A stretch of DNA of 64,000 nucleotides from Firm-04 sp045642925 (GTDB taxonomy: Bacteria > Bacillota > Clostridia > Oscillospirales > Ruminococcaceae): positions 18,376-82,375 of the forward strand of contig JAZUJW010000067.1 of the NCBI GenBank assembly GCA_045642925.1, given 5' to 3'. Positions 51,104-60,845 of this stretch are shown here, piece by piece. The notes beneath the pieces were generated by a model. That model was given only the letters and a program-made list of their open reading frames with translations. It had not been told where the DNA came from and ran no database searches. Position 1 is the stretch's first letter; every line of letters begins with the position of its first letter. Made by a program: the position numbers and the translations under genes.

Positions 51104-53770
51104 ATGAACGCAACGAATTCCAAGCGTATTCTTTCCGTTCTGACGGCTGCTGCACTGCTTTCTGCGGCTGCCGTATTCCAGATGCCGCAGTTCTCTGCGG
51201 AGGCTGCCTCGAAAAGCATTGCTGATACGATGGTGTGGGACCCGATTCGTATTGGCGGCGGTGGTTTCGTTTCCGGTATTGTCACGGGAAAAAAGGAAAT
51301 GTATCTCCGCACAGACGTTGGCGGCGCGTATCGTTACAATTACGACACAAAAGAGTGGGAACAGCTTCTCGGCTTTCTCAATGACAACGACCGCGGTCTT
51401 TTGAGCGTCAGCGGCATTGCCATTGACCCGACAGACGACAACATCGCTTATTTCCTTTGCGGCTGTGCATATTTCTCCGATGCACGCACGGTCATTTTCA
51501 AGACCACGGACGGCGGCAAGACGTTCACGGAGACCGATGTTACCGATTTGATTCAGGTGCACGGCAACGGCGACGGCAGAGAATGCAGTGAACCGATCGC
51601 CATTGACCCTGATAATCCGGATATCATCTATGCAGGCGGCGATGTCACGGCGGGTGCTTCGTGCCTCATCAAGTCTACGGACGGCGGCAAAACATGGAAT
51701 CCTGTCAAGGGATACGATGACCTTGGTTTCTACGAGTACAAGATTCTGTGGCCGTTCTGGACAGACCATGAAGTCAGAGCTTGTACCAACGGCACGGAAC
51801 AGTCCTATCCGCAGCAGAACGGTGTCGCTACTATTAAGATTGTGGACGGCAAGGTCTATGTCGGTTCATCCATCAACGGCGCGGCAAATGTCCATGTGGC
51901 AAGCGTCAAGGACGACAAATTCTCTGTCCTTTCGAAAGATCTGCCGACTGCCAACTACCCTGTCACGATTTCCGATGACGGCAACGGCAACCTCTTTATC
52001 ACCTATATTGCGGCACTTGCATTCGGCGGCACGGCAGGCGGTGCGTATAAGTACAATATCGCAAGCGGCAAAGTCACCGACATTTCGCCCAGCGGCAACG
52101 CCATTGGCATGATTACCGCAGACCCTGAAAATCCCGACAAGCTGTTCGCAAGAACCTGCGGTGTATGGTCTGACCAGTGGTGGACAACCGAATGGACAGA
52201 TGACAGCATTGCATGGGGCGACCACTTCTTCCGTTCGGAGGACGGCGGTGCAACATGGCAGGATATCACGCCCGGTCAGCAGGTCGGACGGTATACCGAC
52301 AACCAGTATTTCGTAGCAGACCCGCTGCAGACGGGCGGCTATGAGTGGGTATACGGCAAGGCGATTCACTGGGGCAGCGGCATTCTGATTGACCCGCGTG
52401 ACCATGACCGTATTGTGATGACCTCCGGTAACGGCGTGTTTGCCTGCGATAATGCATGGGACGAAAAGGGATTGGAATACTACTTCTGTCCGACAGGTGT
52501 TGAAGAAGTCGTGGCACTCGACATGGTCAGTGTCCCCAGCGGTGCGGCATATTCTGCAATCGGTGACTATGACGGATTTATCCATACTGATATTGATGCG
52601 ATTCCTGAACAGTACAAGCCGAATATGGGTTCTACTTCCGCGATTGCATACTGTCCGTCCGATACCAAAGTGATGGCGCGTGTAGCCAATGACAGTGCGA
52701 AGGGCTATTACAGTCTGGATGCAGGAAAGACATGGAAAGAAATGACCTTCAAGCATCAGGGCGGCAAAATTGCCATTACCGAAACAGCTAAAGGCAAATA
52801 TCGTATTTTCGAATCCAGCAGCAGCGGCGGTGTCCTTTCCTATACCGATGATTTCGGCGGCACATGGAGCGAATCCACGGGTATCAGCGGCACGAAAACA
52901 TCGTATGCACTGGTAGACCCGAGCAATCCCGCAGTGGTTTATGCTTCTGCGATTCAGTATAATGAATACTGGAGTTCTGACCCGAACAAGAAAGAGCCGA
53001 CACTGGAAGAATGCCATTATGGTTTCTACATCAGCACCGACTATGGCAAATCGTTCAAGCAAACGCAGACTGTGAAGTATGATATGTGCGACCATACAGG
53101 TGACCCTGCATATCTGACAAAGGATACGATTGCATGGGCAACGGGCTGGAACGGTCTGTACATCATCACGGGCAGCGGCGAAAAGATGGAAAAAGCCGAT
53201 GTATTCTATGCAAAGACGGTTGGCTATGGTGCGCCGGAAAAGGCAGGCGGTGTGAATACACTGTATATTTACGGCAAGCCGGCAGAAGATGATGCGGATG
53301 GTATTTACCGTTCGACAGACGGCGGCAAGACATGGGTATGCATCAACACAGAGCATTTGTACGGCGGCACGGGCAATGGTAATTTCATTGTCGGTGATAT
53401 GAACACGTTTGGCAAGCTGTATATGTCCACGGTTGGCTGCGGTATTATCTGCGGTGAGCTGAGTGATGGAAAGAACACACAGCCGAAGGTGACCACCACG
53501 ACCACGGCAGCGACAGTCAAGACGACGACCACAACGACTGTTGGAAATGTGAAGCAGGCAAACTGGGGCGATGTGGACTGTGATGGTGATGTCAACATTT
53601 CGGATGTAATTTTGCTGAGCCGTTATGTTTCGGAAGAAAAGGTCACGATTACCGAGAAGGGCTTAGAGAATGCGGCAGTGACGGGCAGCGACACGCTGAG
53701 CACTGCGGACATCACAAAAATTATTGAGTACATTGCGAAGCTGATTACTGTGCAGCAGCTTGCACCGTAA
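51104..53770 (+). CDS. Dockerin-bearing GH74 xyloglucanase
   Basis: The 888-residue secreted enzyme has a signal peptide at 1-35. The catalytic part (about 40-780) is two seven-bladed propellers with repeats such as KTTDGGKTF and STDGGKTW. The family start WDPIRIGGGGFVSGI and YLRTDVGGAYR are present. Likely catalytic Asp residues are D71 and one in SAIGDYDGF (about 488). A Thr-rich linker leads to a dockerin whose first loop is normal (GDVDCDGDVNISD) but whose second lacks most calcium ligands (AVTGSDTLSTAD). The start at 51104 has AAGGGGGA upstream. It should cut xyloglucan on the cell wall. Confidence 0.95.
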   Translation: MNATNSKRILSVLTAAALLSAAAVFQMPQFSAEAASKSIADTMVWDPIRIGGGGFVSGIVTGKKEMYLRTDVGGAYRYNYDTKEWEQLLGFLNDNDRGLLSVSGIAIDPTDDNIAYFLCGCAYFSDARTVIFKTTDGGKTFTETDVTDLIQVHGNGDGRECSEPIAIDPDNPDIIYAGGDVTAGASCLIKSTDGGKTWNPVKGYDDLGFYEYKILWPFWTDHEVRACTNGTEQSYPQQNGVATIKIVDGKVYVGSSINGAANVHVASVKDDKFSVLSKDLPTANYPVTISDDGNGNLFITYIAALAFGGTAGGAYKYNIASGKVTDISPSGNAIGMITADPENPDKLFARTCGVWSDQWWTTEWTDDSIAWGDHFFRSEDGGATWQDITPGQQVGRYTDNQYFVADPLQTGGYEWVYGKAIHWGSGILIDPRDHDRIVMTSGNGVFACDNAWDEKGLEYYFCPTGVEEVVALDMVSVPSGAAYSAIGDYDGFIHTDIDAIPEQYKPNMGSTSAIAYCPSDTKVMARVANDSAKGYYSLDAGKTWKEMTFKHQGGKIAITETAKGKYRIFESSSSGGVLSYTDDFGGTWSESTGISGTKTSYALVDPSNPAVVYASAIQYNEYWSSDPNKKEPTLEECHYGFYISTDYGKSFKQTQTVKYDMCDHTGDPAYLTKDTIAWATGWNGLYIITGSGEKMEKADVFYAKTVGYGAPEKAGGVNTLYIYGKPAEDDADGIYRSTDGGKTWVCINTEHLYGGTGNGNFIVGDMNTFGKLYMSTVGCGIICGELSDGKNTQPKVTTTTTAATVKTTTTTTVGNVKQANWGDVDCDGDVNISDVILLSRYVSEEKVTITEKGLENAAVTGSDTLSTADITKIIEYIAKLITVQQLAP

Positions 53771-53797
53771 CACATAGCAGCGATGCACAAAAGGATT

Positions 53798-53831
53798 GCG
53801 GGGGCTTTGGAAAAAGCCCCCGCATTTTTTT
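53798..53831 (+). terminator. Terminator of the GH74 gene
   Basis: GCGGGGGCTT and AAGCCCCCGC form the stem and seven T follow. Confidence 0.9.
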
Positions 53832-53923
53832 ATGATTTGGTGCGGTGTTCCCTTCGGAAAAGAACCGCTTCATTGTGAATCTCTCATTGCGCTCCTCCCT
53901 TTTTTTATGCTATAATCAATATA

Positions 53924-54117
53924 AGGCAACACCGCACAAAGCACGCCTGACAGCTTGGCGGCACATCTGCTTGCATATTTTCCGCCATCTTGCACAGAAA
54001 TTCTTTGCCGGGCGTCAGCCCAGCGGCATCATTTCTGTACAATCTGACGAAAAATCTGACTGGTCAAACTCGTTTGACCATACGCATCCTATGCCACCGG
54101 CTCTGTGCGGTATTGCC
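53924..54117. mobile_element. Family A MITE-like element, longest copy (about 194 bp)
   Basis: Left end AGGCAACACCGCACAAAGC, right end ...TGTGCGGTATTGCC. The inside has the palindrome TCAGC/GCTGA-like dyad around GGGCGTCAGCCC and an extra hairpin TGGTCAAA-CTCG-TTTGACCA not seen in other copies. ATA borders both ends (possible target duplication). It lies 23 bp upstream of the ECF promoter. Confidence 0.85.
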
Positions 54118-54140
54118 ATAAGAAAAATTTTTCAGTTTCT

Positions 54141-54168
54141 TGTAACGAATCGTTTCTGCCGTCGTTAT
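54141..54168 (+). promoter_or_regulatory. ECF-type promoter, likely autoregulated
   Basis: TGTAAC (54141-54146), 16 bp, CGTTAT (54163-54168): this fits the AAC / CGT pattern of ECF sigma promoters rather than sigma-A. It lies just before the sigma gene ribosome site. Confidence 0.6.
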
Positions 54169-54192
54169 ATGTAGTGAAAGGAGGTGAACCGC

Positions 54193-54702
54193 ATGGAACA
54201 CCAAATGAATATTTCTGAAATATATGCAGAACACGGCAAAACCGTCTACCGCTTCCTTCTGCGCCTTTCCCGCGATGAGGAACTTTCCAAAGAACTCACG
54301 CAGGATACCTTCGTTCGCGCAATGGAATCCGTTGAACGCTTTGACGGCTCCTGCAAATTAACAACATGGCTCTGTCAGATTGCCAAGAATCTGTACTACG
54401 ACCATCTGAAGTATCAGTCCAGACACGGCGCAGAACCCCTCCCCGAAGACGATGTCATTCCCGCACAGGAACGCTCTCTCGAAGACTTGCTCTGCGATGC
54501 TGACTTGGCAAGGCATATCCGTCTGCTGGTTCATACCCTTTCTGAACCCTATAAGGAGGTGTTTCTCCTGCGTGTCTATGCGGAACTTCCATTCAAGGAA
54601 ATCGGAATGATGTTTGAAAAATCCGAAGTCTGGGGGCGCGTGACTTATCTCCGCGCCAAAGAAATGGTTCTGAAAAAGCTCGAAAAAACGAGTGATTTAT
54701 GA
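54193..54702 (+). CDS. ECF-family RNA polymerase sigma factor
   Basis: The 169-residue protein has region 2 (DEELSKELTQDTFVRAMESV, LTTWLCQIAKNLYYDHLK) and region 4 (LVHTLSEPYKEVFLLRVYAELPFKEIGMMF). The start at 54193 has AAAGGAGGTGA with 7-base spacing. The anti-sigma gene begins 14 bases after its stop. The promoter of ECF type implies positive feedback. A SigW/SigM-like envelope-stress role is likely, but the inducer cannot be read from sequence. Confidence 0.94.
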   Translation: MEHQMNISEIYAEHGKTVYRFLLRLSRDEELSKELTQDTFVRAMESVERFDGSCKLTTWLCQIAKNLYYDHLKYQSRHGAEPLPEDDVIPAQERSLEDLLCDADLARHIRLLVHTLSEPYKEVFLLRVYAELPFKEIGMMFEKSEVWGRVTYLRAKEMVLKKLEKTSDL

Positions 54703-54716
54703 GAGGAGCGATTCGC

Positions 54717-56009
54717 ATGAAGAAAAATTGTACATTGATGGCAGATTTACTGCCGCTGTATGCAGAAGGAATGTGTTCTGCGGATACTTCTGCGGAAATA
54801 GAAGCGCATTTGCAGGAATGCGAAGAATGCAAAGAAGCCCTTGCGCGTTACCGTGCCGAACTGGACAAGCAGCTTGCGGATGATAAAAAAGCACAGCAAT
54901 CAGAGAATGCCGCAGAGGTCAAGCCGCTGGAAAAGGTCGAAAAGAAACTGAAGCACAGCAAGCTGAAAATCGTTCTGCTGGTAATTGCCCTGCTTCTGGT
55001 CATTGGTGTGGTTGCTTTTCTGGTCATTGGCGATCTGACAGGCTGGTGGCTGGGATTTCAGGGGCATTATAATCTGTTCAAATGCGAATACATCTGTTCG
55101 GAATTCTGCAAGGGCAATGTAGAGCCTCTGGTAGAATCCCTGCCGATTTCTGAAGAAGAATACATGACATTTTATTTCAACAGAACGGATTCTGTGAGAG
55201 AAGCCATGGAAGCAGCCAATGATTACCGCGATGCTTATCGGATTTTCCTGAAAAAGGAAATGAAGAAGAACTGGGATATCTATTTTGCGGAATATGTCGG
55301 AAATCTTGCATATCATCTTGTGTGGGAATATGACAGTCTGTCTACCGGTAGTCCGACATGGTATATTAGTGCATCGTTCTATCCGAAGTCGGACGGCGAA
55401 TGCCAAGCAGAAAATGCACTGTATACTATGGATATCGTGTCACAGGAAATGGGATCATTCCTCATTACGGAATTGGAAGCAAAAACGAAAGAACATCGTC
55501 CGTTGAGTGCAATGATCAAGAATTGTAATATTTCGGCGCAGTTGGAACGTACTTTCATTCAGAAGCAGTATACACAACTGAACAACGGCACAAAACGTTT
55601 GCCGACCGCGGAAGAATTTGAAAACTATTCGGAATTATATAGAAATGGTGAGCTGCCGGCGAATCTCATAAATGTCCCTGTCACGCTGTTTCATGCAACG
55701 AATGGAGATGACGAGGCTGTTGCAGACTTGAGAAAAGAAATTTTCACGGTATTTCTGAACGGGTGGTATTTCAAGGATTCGATGATATTTACAGACCATT
55801 ATGATGACGAAAAAGGTGCATGGATCTCAACACAACAGTATGTGCTGGAAAATCAGGAAACCGGAGAAATATGCATCTGGCAGCGGCAGTATGTCAGCAA
55901 TACGTCTAAACTCTCGATGGATGATTATTTGCCCGATACGCAGTTGATCGGCGGTGAATCCATGCCGCAGGAGATTCGTGACATACTGATGCAGTTGTAT
56001 TTATATTGA
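54717..56009 (+). CDS. Membrane-bound anti-sigma factor with zinc-finger domain
   Basis: The 430-residue protein has an N-terminal ZAS-type zinc finger (H-x3-C-x2-C in AHLQECEECKEAL) that should bind the ECF sigma factor. Residues 80-110 are a membrane helix (IVLLVIALLLVIGVVAFLVIG), and about 320 residues lie outside as a sensor domain of unknown fold. The start at 54717 has GAGGAG with 8-base spacing. The outside domain is longer than in most RsiW relatives. It is closed by a strong terminator. Confidence 0.88.
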   Translation: MKKNCTLMADLLPLYAEGMCSADTSAEIEAHLQECEECKEALARYRAELDKQLADDKKAQQSENAAEVKPLEKVEKKLKHSKLKIVLLVIALLLVIGVVAFLVIGDLTGWWLGFQGHYNLFKCEYICSEFCKGNVEPLVESLPISEEEYMTFYFNRTDSVREAMEAANDYRDAYRIFLKKEMKKNWDIYFAEYVGNLAYHLVWEYDSLSTGSPTWYISASFYPKSDGECQAENALYTMDIVSQEMGSFLITELEAKTKEHRPLSAMIKNCNISAQLERTFIQKQYTQLNNGTKRLPTAEEFENYSELYRNGELPANLINVPVTLFHATNGDDEAVADLRKEIFTVFLNGWYFKDSMIFTDHYDDEKGAWISTQQYVLENQETGEICIWQRQYVSNTSKLSMDDYLPDTQLIGGESMPQEIRDILMQLYLY

Positions 56010-56017
56010 GAGAATGC

Positions 56018-56064
56018 AAAAGGCAAGAGAAACGTGTAACAGCGTTTCTCTTGCCTTTCTTTTT
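56018..56064. terminator. Terminator of the ECF sigma/anti-sigma operon
   Basis: AAAGGCAAGAGAAACG pairs with CGTTTCTCTTGCCTTT and is followed by T-rich sequence. It has A-runs before it, so it may also serve engB on the other strand. The core GGCAAGAGA stem recurs at 40071-40103. Confidence 0.85.
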
Positions 56065-56103
56065 GATATTTCACTTCGCGTGCAGAAATGCAGCCTTAGA
56101 AAA

Positions 56104-56700
56104 TCATTCTTCTTCTACGGCAACCGTGATCTCATCCGCAAGATTGCGCAGTTCTTCTGCACCTTCACCTGTCATCGACGAGAATACGATCACCGTCATG
56201 TCTTCAAATTGCGGAATTTCTGTCGGCAATGCCGCCAGCCGTTTCTCACGTTCCGTCTTGTTCAGTTTGTCTGCCTTTGTCAGCACCAGCACAAACGGCA
56301 TCTCCGTATCCATCAGAAAATCGATCATCTGCAAATCGTCTTTCGTCGGCGGATGACGCATATCGATCAACTGAAACACCGCACGCACATCACGTTCTGC
56401 CTGCAAATATCCGTTGATGAGATCGCCCCACCGATGACGCTCCGTTTTTGCCGTTTTTGCATAGCCATATCCCGGCAAATCTACAAATGTCACATCTTCA
56501 CACCGATAAAAGTTAATGGTCGCAGTTTTCCCCGGCACCGCACTCACACGCGCCAGATTTTTGCGGTTGAACAGTTTATTGATCAGCGTGGACTTGCCGA
56601 CATTTGAACGCCCCGCGAATGCAATTTCAGGTCTTTTGCATGGCGGAAGCTGCTTTGCCGTGCCATATGCTGCTTCAAATTCTGCTTTATTCCAATTCAC
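56104..56700 (-). CDS. engB: Ribosome biogenesis GTP-binding protein EngB/YsxC
   Basis: The 198-residue GTPase has G1 GRSNVGKS, a G2 Thr in GKTATINF, G3 DLPGYGYAK, G4 LTKADKL and G5 SSMTG. It is needed for 50S maturation in Bacillus. It follows lon by 19 bases, the usual lon-ysxC arrangement. The start is clear (MNWNKAEFEAAYG). Confidence 0.95.
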   Translation of the reverse strand: MNWNKAEFEAAYGTAKQLPPCKRPEIAFAGRSNVGKSTLINKLFNRKNLARVSAVPGKTATINFYRCEDVTFVDLPGYGYAKTAKTERHRWGDLINGYLQAERDVRAVFQLIDMRHPPTKDDLQMIDFLMDTEMPFVLVLTKADKLNKTEREKRLAALPTEIPQFEDMTVIVFSSMTGEGAEELRNLADEITVAVEEE

Positions 56701-56719
56701 GTTTCACACTCCGTTTGTG

Positions 56720-59170
56720 TCAGGTTTTCGGCATCGGCTGCGTGTCTTCCCACGAACTCGGCAGCGATGGCAGCGTCAGCTTTTGTGCTTCATCCTGCGT
56801 CAGCGGTTCCAGCACCATTTCATAATGCGGCGGCATCAATGTCGTTTCCAGTACGGTTTCCAGCGTTTCACACGGAATAAATTCCATTGCTTCCCGTACA
56901 ACAGGGTCAACTTCTGCCAGATCAGGCACGTTCGCTTTCGGAATCAGAACGATTTTCATGCCTGCCTTATAGGCTGCCATCGTCTTTTCCACGAGTCCGC
57001 CGATCGGCAGAACTTTGCCGTGCAGCGTAATTTCACCCGTCATTGCAACATCCGAACGGACAGGAATGCCCGAAAATGCGGAAATCAATGCCGTTGCCAT
57101 GGTCACGCCCGCACTTGGCCCGTCCTTCGGGACTGCGCCTTCCGGTGCGTGGATATGAACATCCTTCGTCTTGAACAATTCAGGGTTGATATCATACTGC
57201 TTTGCTCTGCTGCGTGCATACGACACGGCAAGCTGTGCGCTTTCCTTCATGACATCGCCGAGAGAACCTGCCACCTTGACTTCGCACTTGCCGTCCATCG
57301 TCAGCACTTCCAGCGGCATCAGGACACCGCCGGCACTCGTCCATGCCAGACCGTTGACCAGACCGACGCTGTCCTCCGTTGCCTGAAAATCGGGCATATA
57401 TTTATGCGGGCCAAGGACGCTTTCCAGCACTTCCGGTGTGTACTGCACCTTCTTTGCCACTTTTGTGACGATGGTTTTAGCGCATTTTCTGCAAAGCGAA
57501 CCAAGCATACGTTCCAGTGTACGGACGCCTGCCTCTTTTGTATAATAATCAATCAAATCGTAGATGGCTTCGTCCGTCAGACGAATCTGTGTGGGACGCA
57601 GACCATTTGCCTTGATTTGCTTTTTCAGCAGATGTTCTTTCGCAATGTGGAATTTTTCCTCGCGGGTATAGGAGGTCAGTTCGATGACTTCCATACGGTC
57701 AAGCAGCGGTGCGGGAATGGTTTCGGTCGTGTTGGCAGTCGTTACGAACATGACTTCGCTCAAATCGAACGGGACTTCCAGAAAATGGTCACGGAATGCG
57801 TGATTCTGTTCGCTGTCCAGCACTTCCAGCATCGCGGAAGCGGGGTCGCCCTTGTAGTCGTTGCCCATCTTGTCGATTTCATCCAGCAGAATCATTGGAT
57901 TCTTCGAACCTGCCTGCCGCATGGCTTCCATAATGCGTCCGGGCATTGCGCCGACATAGGTCTTGCGGTGACCGCGGATATCCGCTTCGTCTTTCACGCC
58001 GCCCAGCGATACACGGACATAATTTCTGCCCAGTGCTTTTGCGATGGACTTGCCGATAGAGGTTTTGCCGACACCGGGAGGGCCGACCAGACAGATGATC
58101 TGTCCTTTGACTTCAGGGTTCAGTGCATGAACGCTCATGCTTTCCAATACACGTTCCTTGACGCGCTTCAAGCCGTAATGTTCCTTGTCCAGCAGGGCTT
58201 CTGCCTTGAGAATATCCAGCTTTTCCTTGGTTTTATTGTTCCACGGCAAATCCAGAACCGTGTCCAGATAATTGCGGATGACATATGCTTCCTGCGAAGA
58301 CGAAGGCATTTTCAGAAGCCGCTGTGCTTCGCGCACCAGCTTCTCGATGTCTTCTTCGGGCAGTTCCAGTGCCGAAAGGCGGACGCAGTAGCGTTCCACT
58401 TCGGCTTCGCCGTCTTCCTCGCCCAGTTCTTCGGTGATGACTTTCATCTGTTCACGCAGGAAGTATTCGCGCTGTCCCTTGTCCAGACGCTCCTGCACCT
58501 TATTCTGCAAGTCTGTTTCGATAGAAAGCACTTCTGTTTCGCGCACCAGCACGGCATAAAGCATGGTCAGGCGCAGGAACAGATTGCTTTCTTCCAGCAT
58601 CATCTGCTTATCGGTATACGAAAAGCGCACATTGAATGCGATCTGTTCAAAGAGTTTGCGGGGGTCTTCTTCGGTCGTGACCGCCTGCACCAGTTCTTTC
58701 GGCACTTTTTCCAGATAGTCCACATAATGCGAAAAGCCCTCACGAAGCGAACGCACGAGTGCTTCCATCTCCACGGGTTCTGTTTTTGCACGCGAATATT
58801 CCAGCAGTTTGCGGTACTGTGCCTGCCAGTAGCCTTCCATGACCTGTGCTTTCAGCAAGCGGGCGCGGCAGATGCATTCGACCAGTACGCGGCTACAGTC
58901 TTCGGTATGGAGCACTTGCCGAATCTCGGCGATCACGCCGACAGAATACAAGTCCTGTTCACCCGGATTTTCGTCCATCATATCGCGCTGTGCGACAAGG
59001 AACAGGCGGTGGTCGCTGTTCATTGCGGCGTCCAGTGCCTTTTCAGACATTTCACGGGCGATATCGAAATGAAGGATCATATGCGGGAAACCAACGATGC
59101 CGCGGAGTGCGATCATTGGCAGAATGGGCGTGGTGTGTGCCTGTGTTTTCTCGTTTATGTTGTCATTCAT
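56720..59170 (-). CDS. lon: ATP-dependent protease Lon
   Basis: The 816-residue protease has the N-terminal substrate domain (PILPMIALRGIVGFPHM), a coiled middle, AAA+ Walker A GPPGVGKTS, and a protease domain with catalytic S686 in DGPSAGV and K729 in GGLVEKTMAA. It degrades misfolded and regulatory proteins. The promoter is TTGCAT-17-TATAAT (59252-59280), with a GC-rich leader of about 75 bases. It lies apart from clpX-clpP-tig (16 kb away), unlike in Bacillus. Confidence 0.97.
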   Translation of the reverse strand: MNDNINEKTQAHTTPILPMIALRGIVGFPHMILHFDIAREMSEKALDAAMNSDHRLFLVAQRDMMDENPGEQDLYSVGVIAEIRQVLHTEDCSRVLVECICRARLLKAQVMEGYWQAQYRKLLEYSRAKTEPVEMEALVRSLREGFSHYVDYLEKVPKELVQAVTTEEDPRKLFEQIAFNVRFSYTDKQMMLEESNLFLRLTMLYAVLVRETEVLSIETDLQNKVQERLDKGQREYFLREQMKVITEELGEEDGEAEVERYCVRLSALELPEEDIEKLVREAQRLLKMPSSSQEAYVIRNYLDTVLDLPWNNKTKEKLDILKAEALLDKEHYGLKRVKERVLESMSVHALNPEVKGQIICLVGPPGVGKTSIGKSIAKALGRNYVRVSLGGVKDEADIRGHRKTYVGAMPGRIMEAMRQAGSKNPMILLDEIDKMGNDYKGDPASAMLEVLDSEQNHAFRDHFLEVPFDLSEVMFVTTANTTETIPAPLLDRMEVIELTSYTREEKFHIAKEHLLKKQIKANGLRPTQIRLTDEAIYDLIDYYTKEAGVRTLERMLGSLCRKCAKTIVTKVAKKVQYTPEVLESVLGPHKYMPDFQATEDSVGLVNGLAWTSAGGVLMPLEVLTMDGKCEVKVAGSLGDVMKESAQLAVSYARSRAKQYDINPELFKTKDVHIHAPEGAVPKDGPSAGVTMATALISAFSGIPVRSDVAMTGEITLHGKVLPIGGLVEKTMAAYKAGMKIVLIPKANVPDLAEVDPVVREAMEFIPCETLETVLETTLMPPHYEMVLEPLTQDEAQKLTLPSLPSSWEDTQPMPKT

Positions 59171-59251
59171 AGCTGTTTCCTATCTGCCCTGCACGGCAAA
59201 AAACGTAGCGCACCGTGTGTGCAGCCGCGGCGCATTCGTTATATTGATATC

Positions 59252-59280
59252 ATTATACTTGATGTTTCACAAAAATGCAA
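59252..59280 (-). promoter_or_regulatory. Promoter of lon-engB
   Basis: On the minus strand TTGCAT (59275-59280), 17 bp, TATAAT (59252-59257). No CtsR or CIRCE site is visible. Confidence 0.8.
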
Positions 59281-59371
59281 GTGGGAAATGTGTGCAGATG
59301 ATGAAAACATTTCATCATTTTGATGAATAAAAAGTTACGAAATGAAACGAATCGAAATTTTCGTAATTACA

Positions 59372-60844
59372 TCAAAAAATCAGTTCTCGTTTTTTTTGCA
59401 TCAATTCATCATATCGCTGTAGATATTCATACGGATATTTACATTCCGTGATGCGTGAGATGCCGCGTCCGCCGCCGATAATCTTCGTAGATGCGCCGGA
59501 ACCGATTCCCATGATCGTCTGCGAATCGTCCATCATCAGGACATTGTACGGGCTTTCAAATCCCGCTTTTGCATAGCCGACATTTTCGAGGTTTGCCGCC
59601 ATGTTTTTCTGACGATAGAGATAATAGGGACGGTATCCCGCAGCAGTCAGTGTATTCTGCGCATATGCGACCATTTCACTGACGGTTTCTGCATCGGGCA
59701 TCGGCAGGGAAGCGTAAAAATCTGCTGCTTTTTTCAGTGAGAGGCAATGTACTGTAATGCTTTCGGGGGCAAGGGCGATTGCTTTGTCGATGCTTTCGCG
59801 GAAGCCTTCTGCGGTATCACAGGGGAGTCCTGCGATGAAATCCATGTTGACATTCGCAAAGCCCATTTCTTTTGCCAGCAAATAAGCATCCACGGCATCC
59901 TGTGCGGTATGCGGTCTGCCTGCGGCTTCCAGCACGGCGTCCTGAAAGCTTTGCGGATTTACAGAAATGCGGGTGACCTGAAATGCTTTCAGGACTTGCA
60001 GTTTTTCGCGGGTAATGGTATCCGGTCTGCCTGCTTCCACGGTGTATTCCCGCAGGATACGGCGGCTGCCGTCTGCATTGTGCAGCAGCAGTGTGTCGAT
60101 CCATGTCAGGAGGTTTTGCAGGTCGGGCGCTTCCAATACGGTCGGTGTGCCGCCGCCGATGTATACCGTGTCGATGTTTAAGCCCTGCGCTGCGATCATC
60201 TCTGCGGCAATTTGCATTTCGCCGTGCAGTTTTTCAAGATACTGCGGCAAAAGCTTCTGCTTCATCTGCGAAACGGAATTGCTCACGAATGAACAATAGC
60301 GGCATCTGGTCGGACAAAACGGGATCGAAACGTAGATGCTGATGGTCTTGCCCTGCGGCGTGCCGTCAAAAATCGGCTGCTGAACACGCAGAATATCAGC
60401 GGCAAGCTGTGTTTTTTCTTCGGTAACGTGCCAGACTTTGCGGAAGGTGTCCATAGCCTGTGGGATGCCGCCGTCCCTTGCGGTAAATCGCCGCAGCAAA
60501 TTCACAGGACGAATCCCTGTCAGCATTCCCCATGCGGGACGTTCTCCCGTCAGTTCGCAAAGCTGCGGGTACAGCAGGGCGGAGATTTCGCGGTCAAGGT
60601 CGTTGCCCTGTACGGTATCTGCCATTTCTGCGTGGCTTTTGCGGATTTCGCCGTGCAGAATGGTCTGGCATTCAAGAAGCTGCATTCCATCCGCAAGCGG
60701 TGTCAGCACCGCAGAGATGCCTTCCTTTGCTGCATCTGCTTCGGCTGCTGTGGAAAAGGTGAATTTCTGTGCGGGGAAAAAGAGCTTGAGCAAAGCCTCC
60801 ATCTCGTAGGTGCGCTGATGTCCGTATGCGTGTATTTCCATCAT
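59372..60844 (-). CDS. hemZ: HemZ-type coproporphyrinogen III oxidase-like radical SAM protein
   Basis: The 490-residue protein has an N-terminal domain of about 165 residues, then a radical SAM core with the cluster motif CPTRCRYCSF, VYIGGGTPTVLEA and RISVNPQSF. The TGIRPVNLLRRF stretch before the core is typical of HemZ. Oxygen-independent oxidation of coproporphyrinogen is the named activity; a true haem role is unproven here and no other haem genes are near. The start at 60844 has GGAG with 7-base spacing, right after the MBL gene stop. Confidence 0.9.
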   Translation of the reverse strand: MMEIHAYGHQRTYEMEALLKLFFPAQKFTFSTAAEADAAKEGISAVLTPLADGMQLLECQTILHGEIRKSHAEMADTVQGNDLDREISALLYPQLCELTGERPAWGMLTGIRPVNLLRRFTARDGGIPQAMDTFRKVWHVTEEKTQLAADILRVQQPIFDGTPQGKTISIYVSIPFCPTRCRYCSFVSNSVSQMKQKLLPQYLEKLHGEMQIAAEMIAAQGLNIDTVYIGGGTPTVLEAPDLQNLLTWIDTLLLHNADGSRRILREYTVEAGRPDTITREKLQVLKAFQVTRISVNPQSFQDAVLEAAGRPHTAQDAVDAYLLAKEMGFANVNMDFIAGLPCDTAEGFRESIDKAIALAPESITVHCLSLKKAADFYASLPMPDAETVSEMVAYAQNTLTAAGYRPYYLYRQKNMAANLENVGYAKAGFESPYNVLMMDDSQTIMGIGSGASTKIIGGGRGISRITECKYPYEYLQRYDELMQKKRELIF

Positions 60845-60845
60845 T

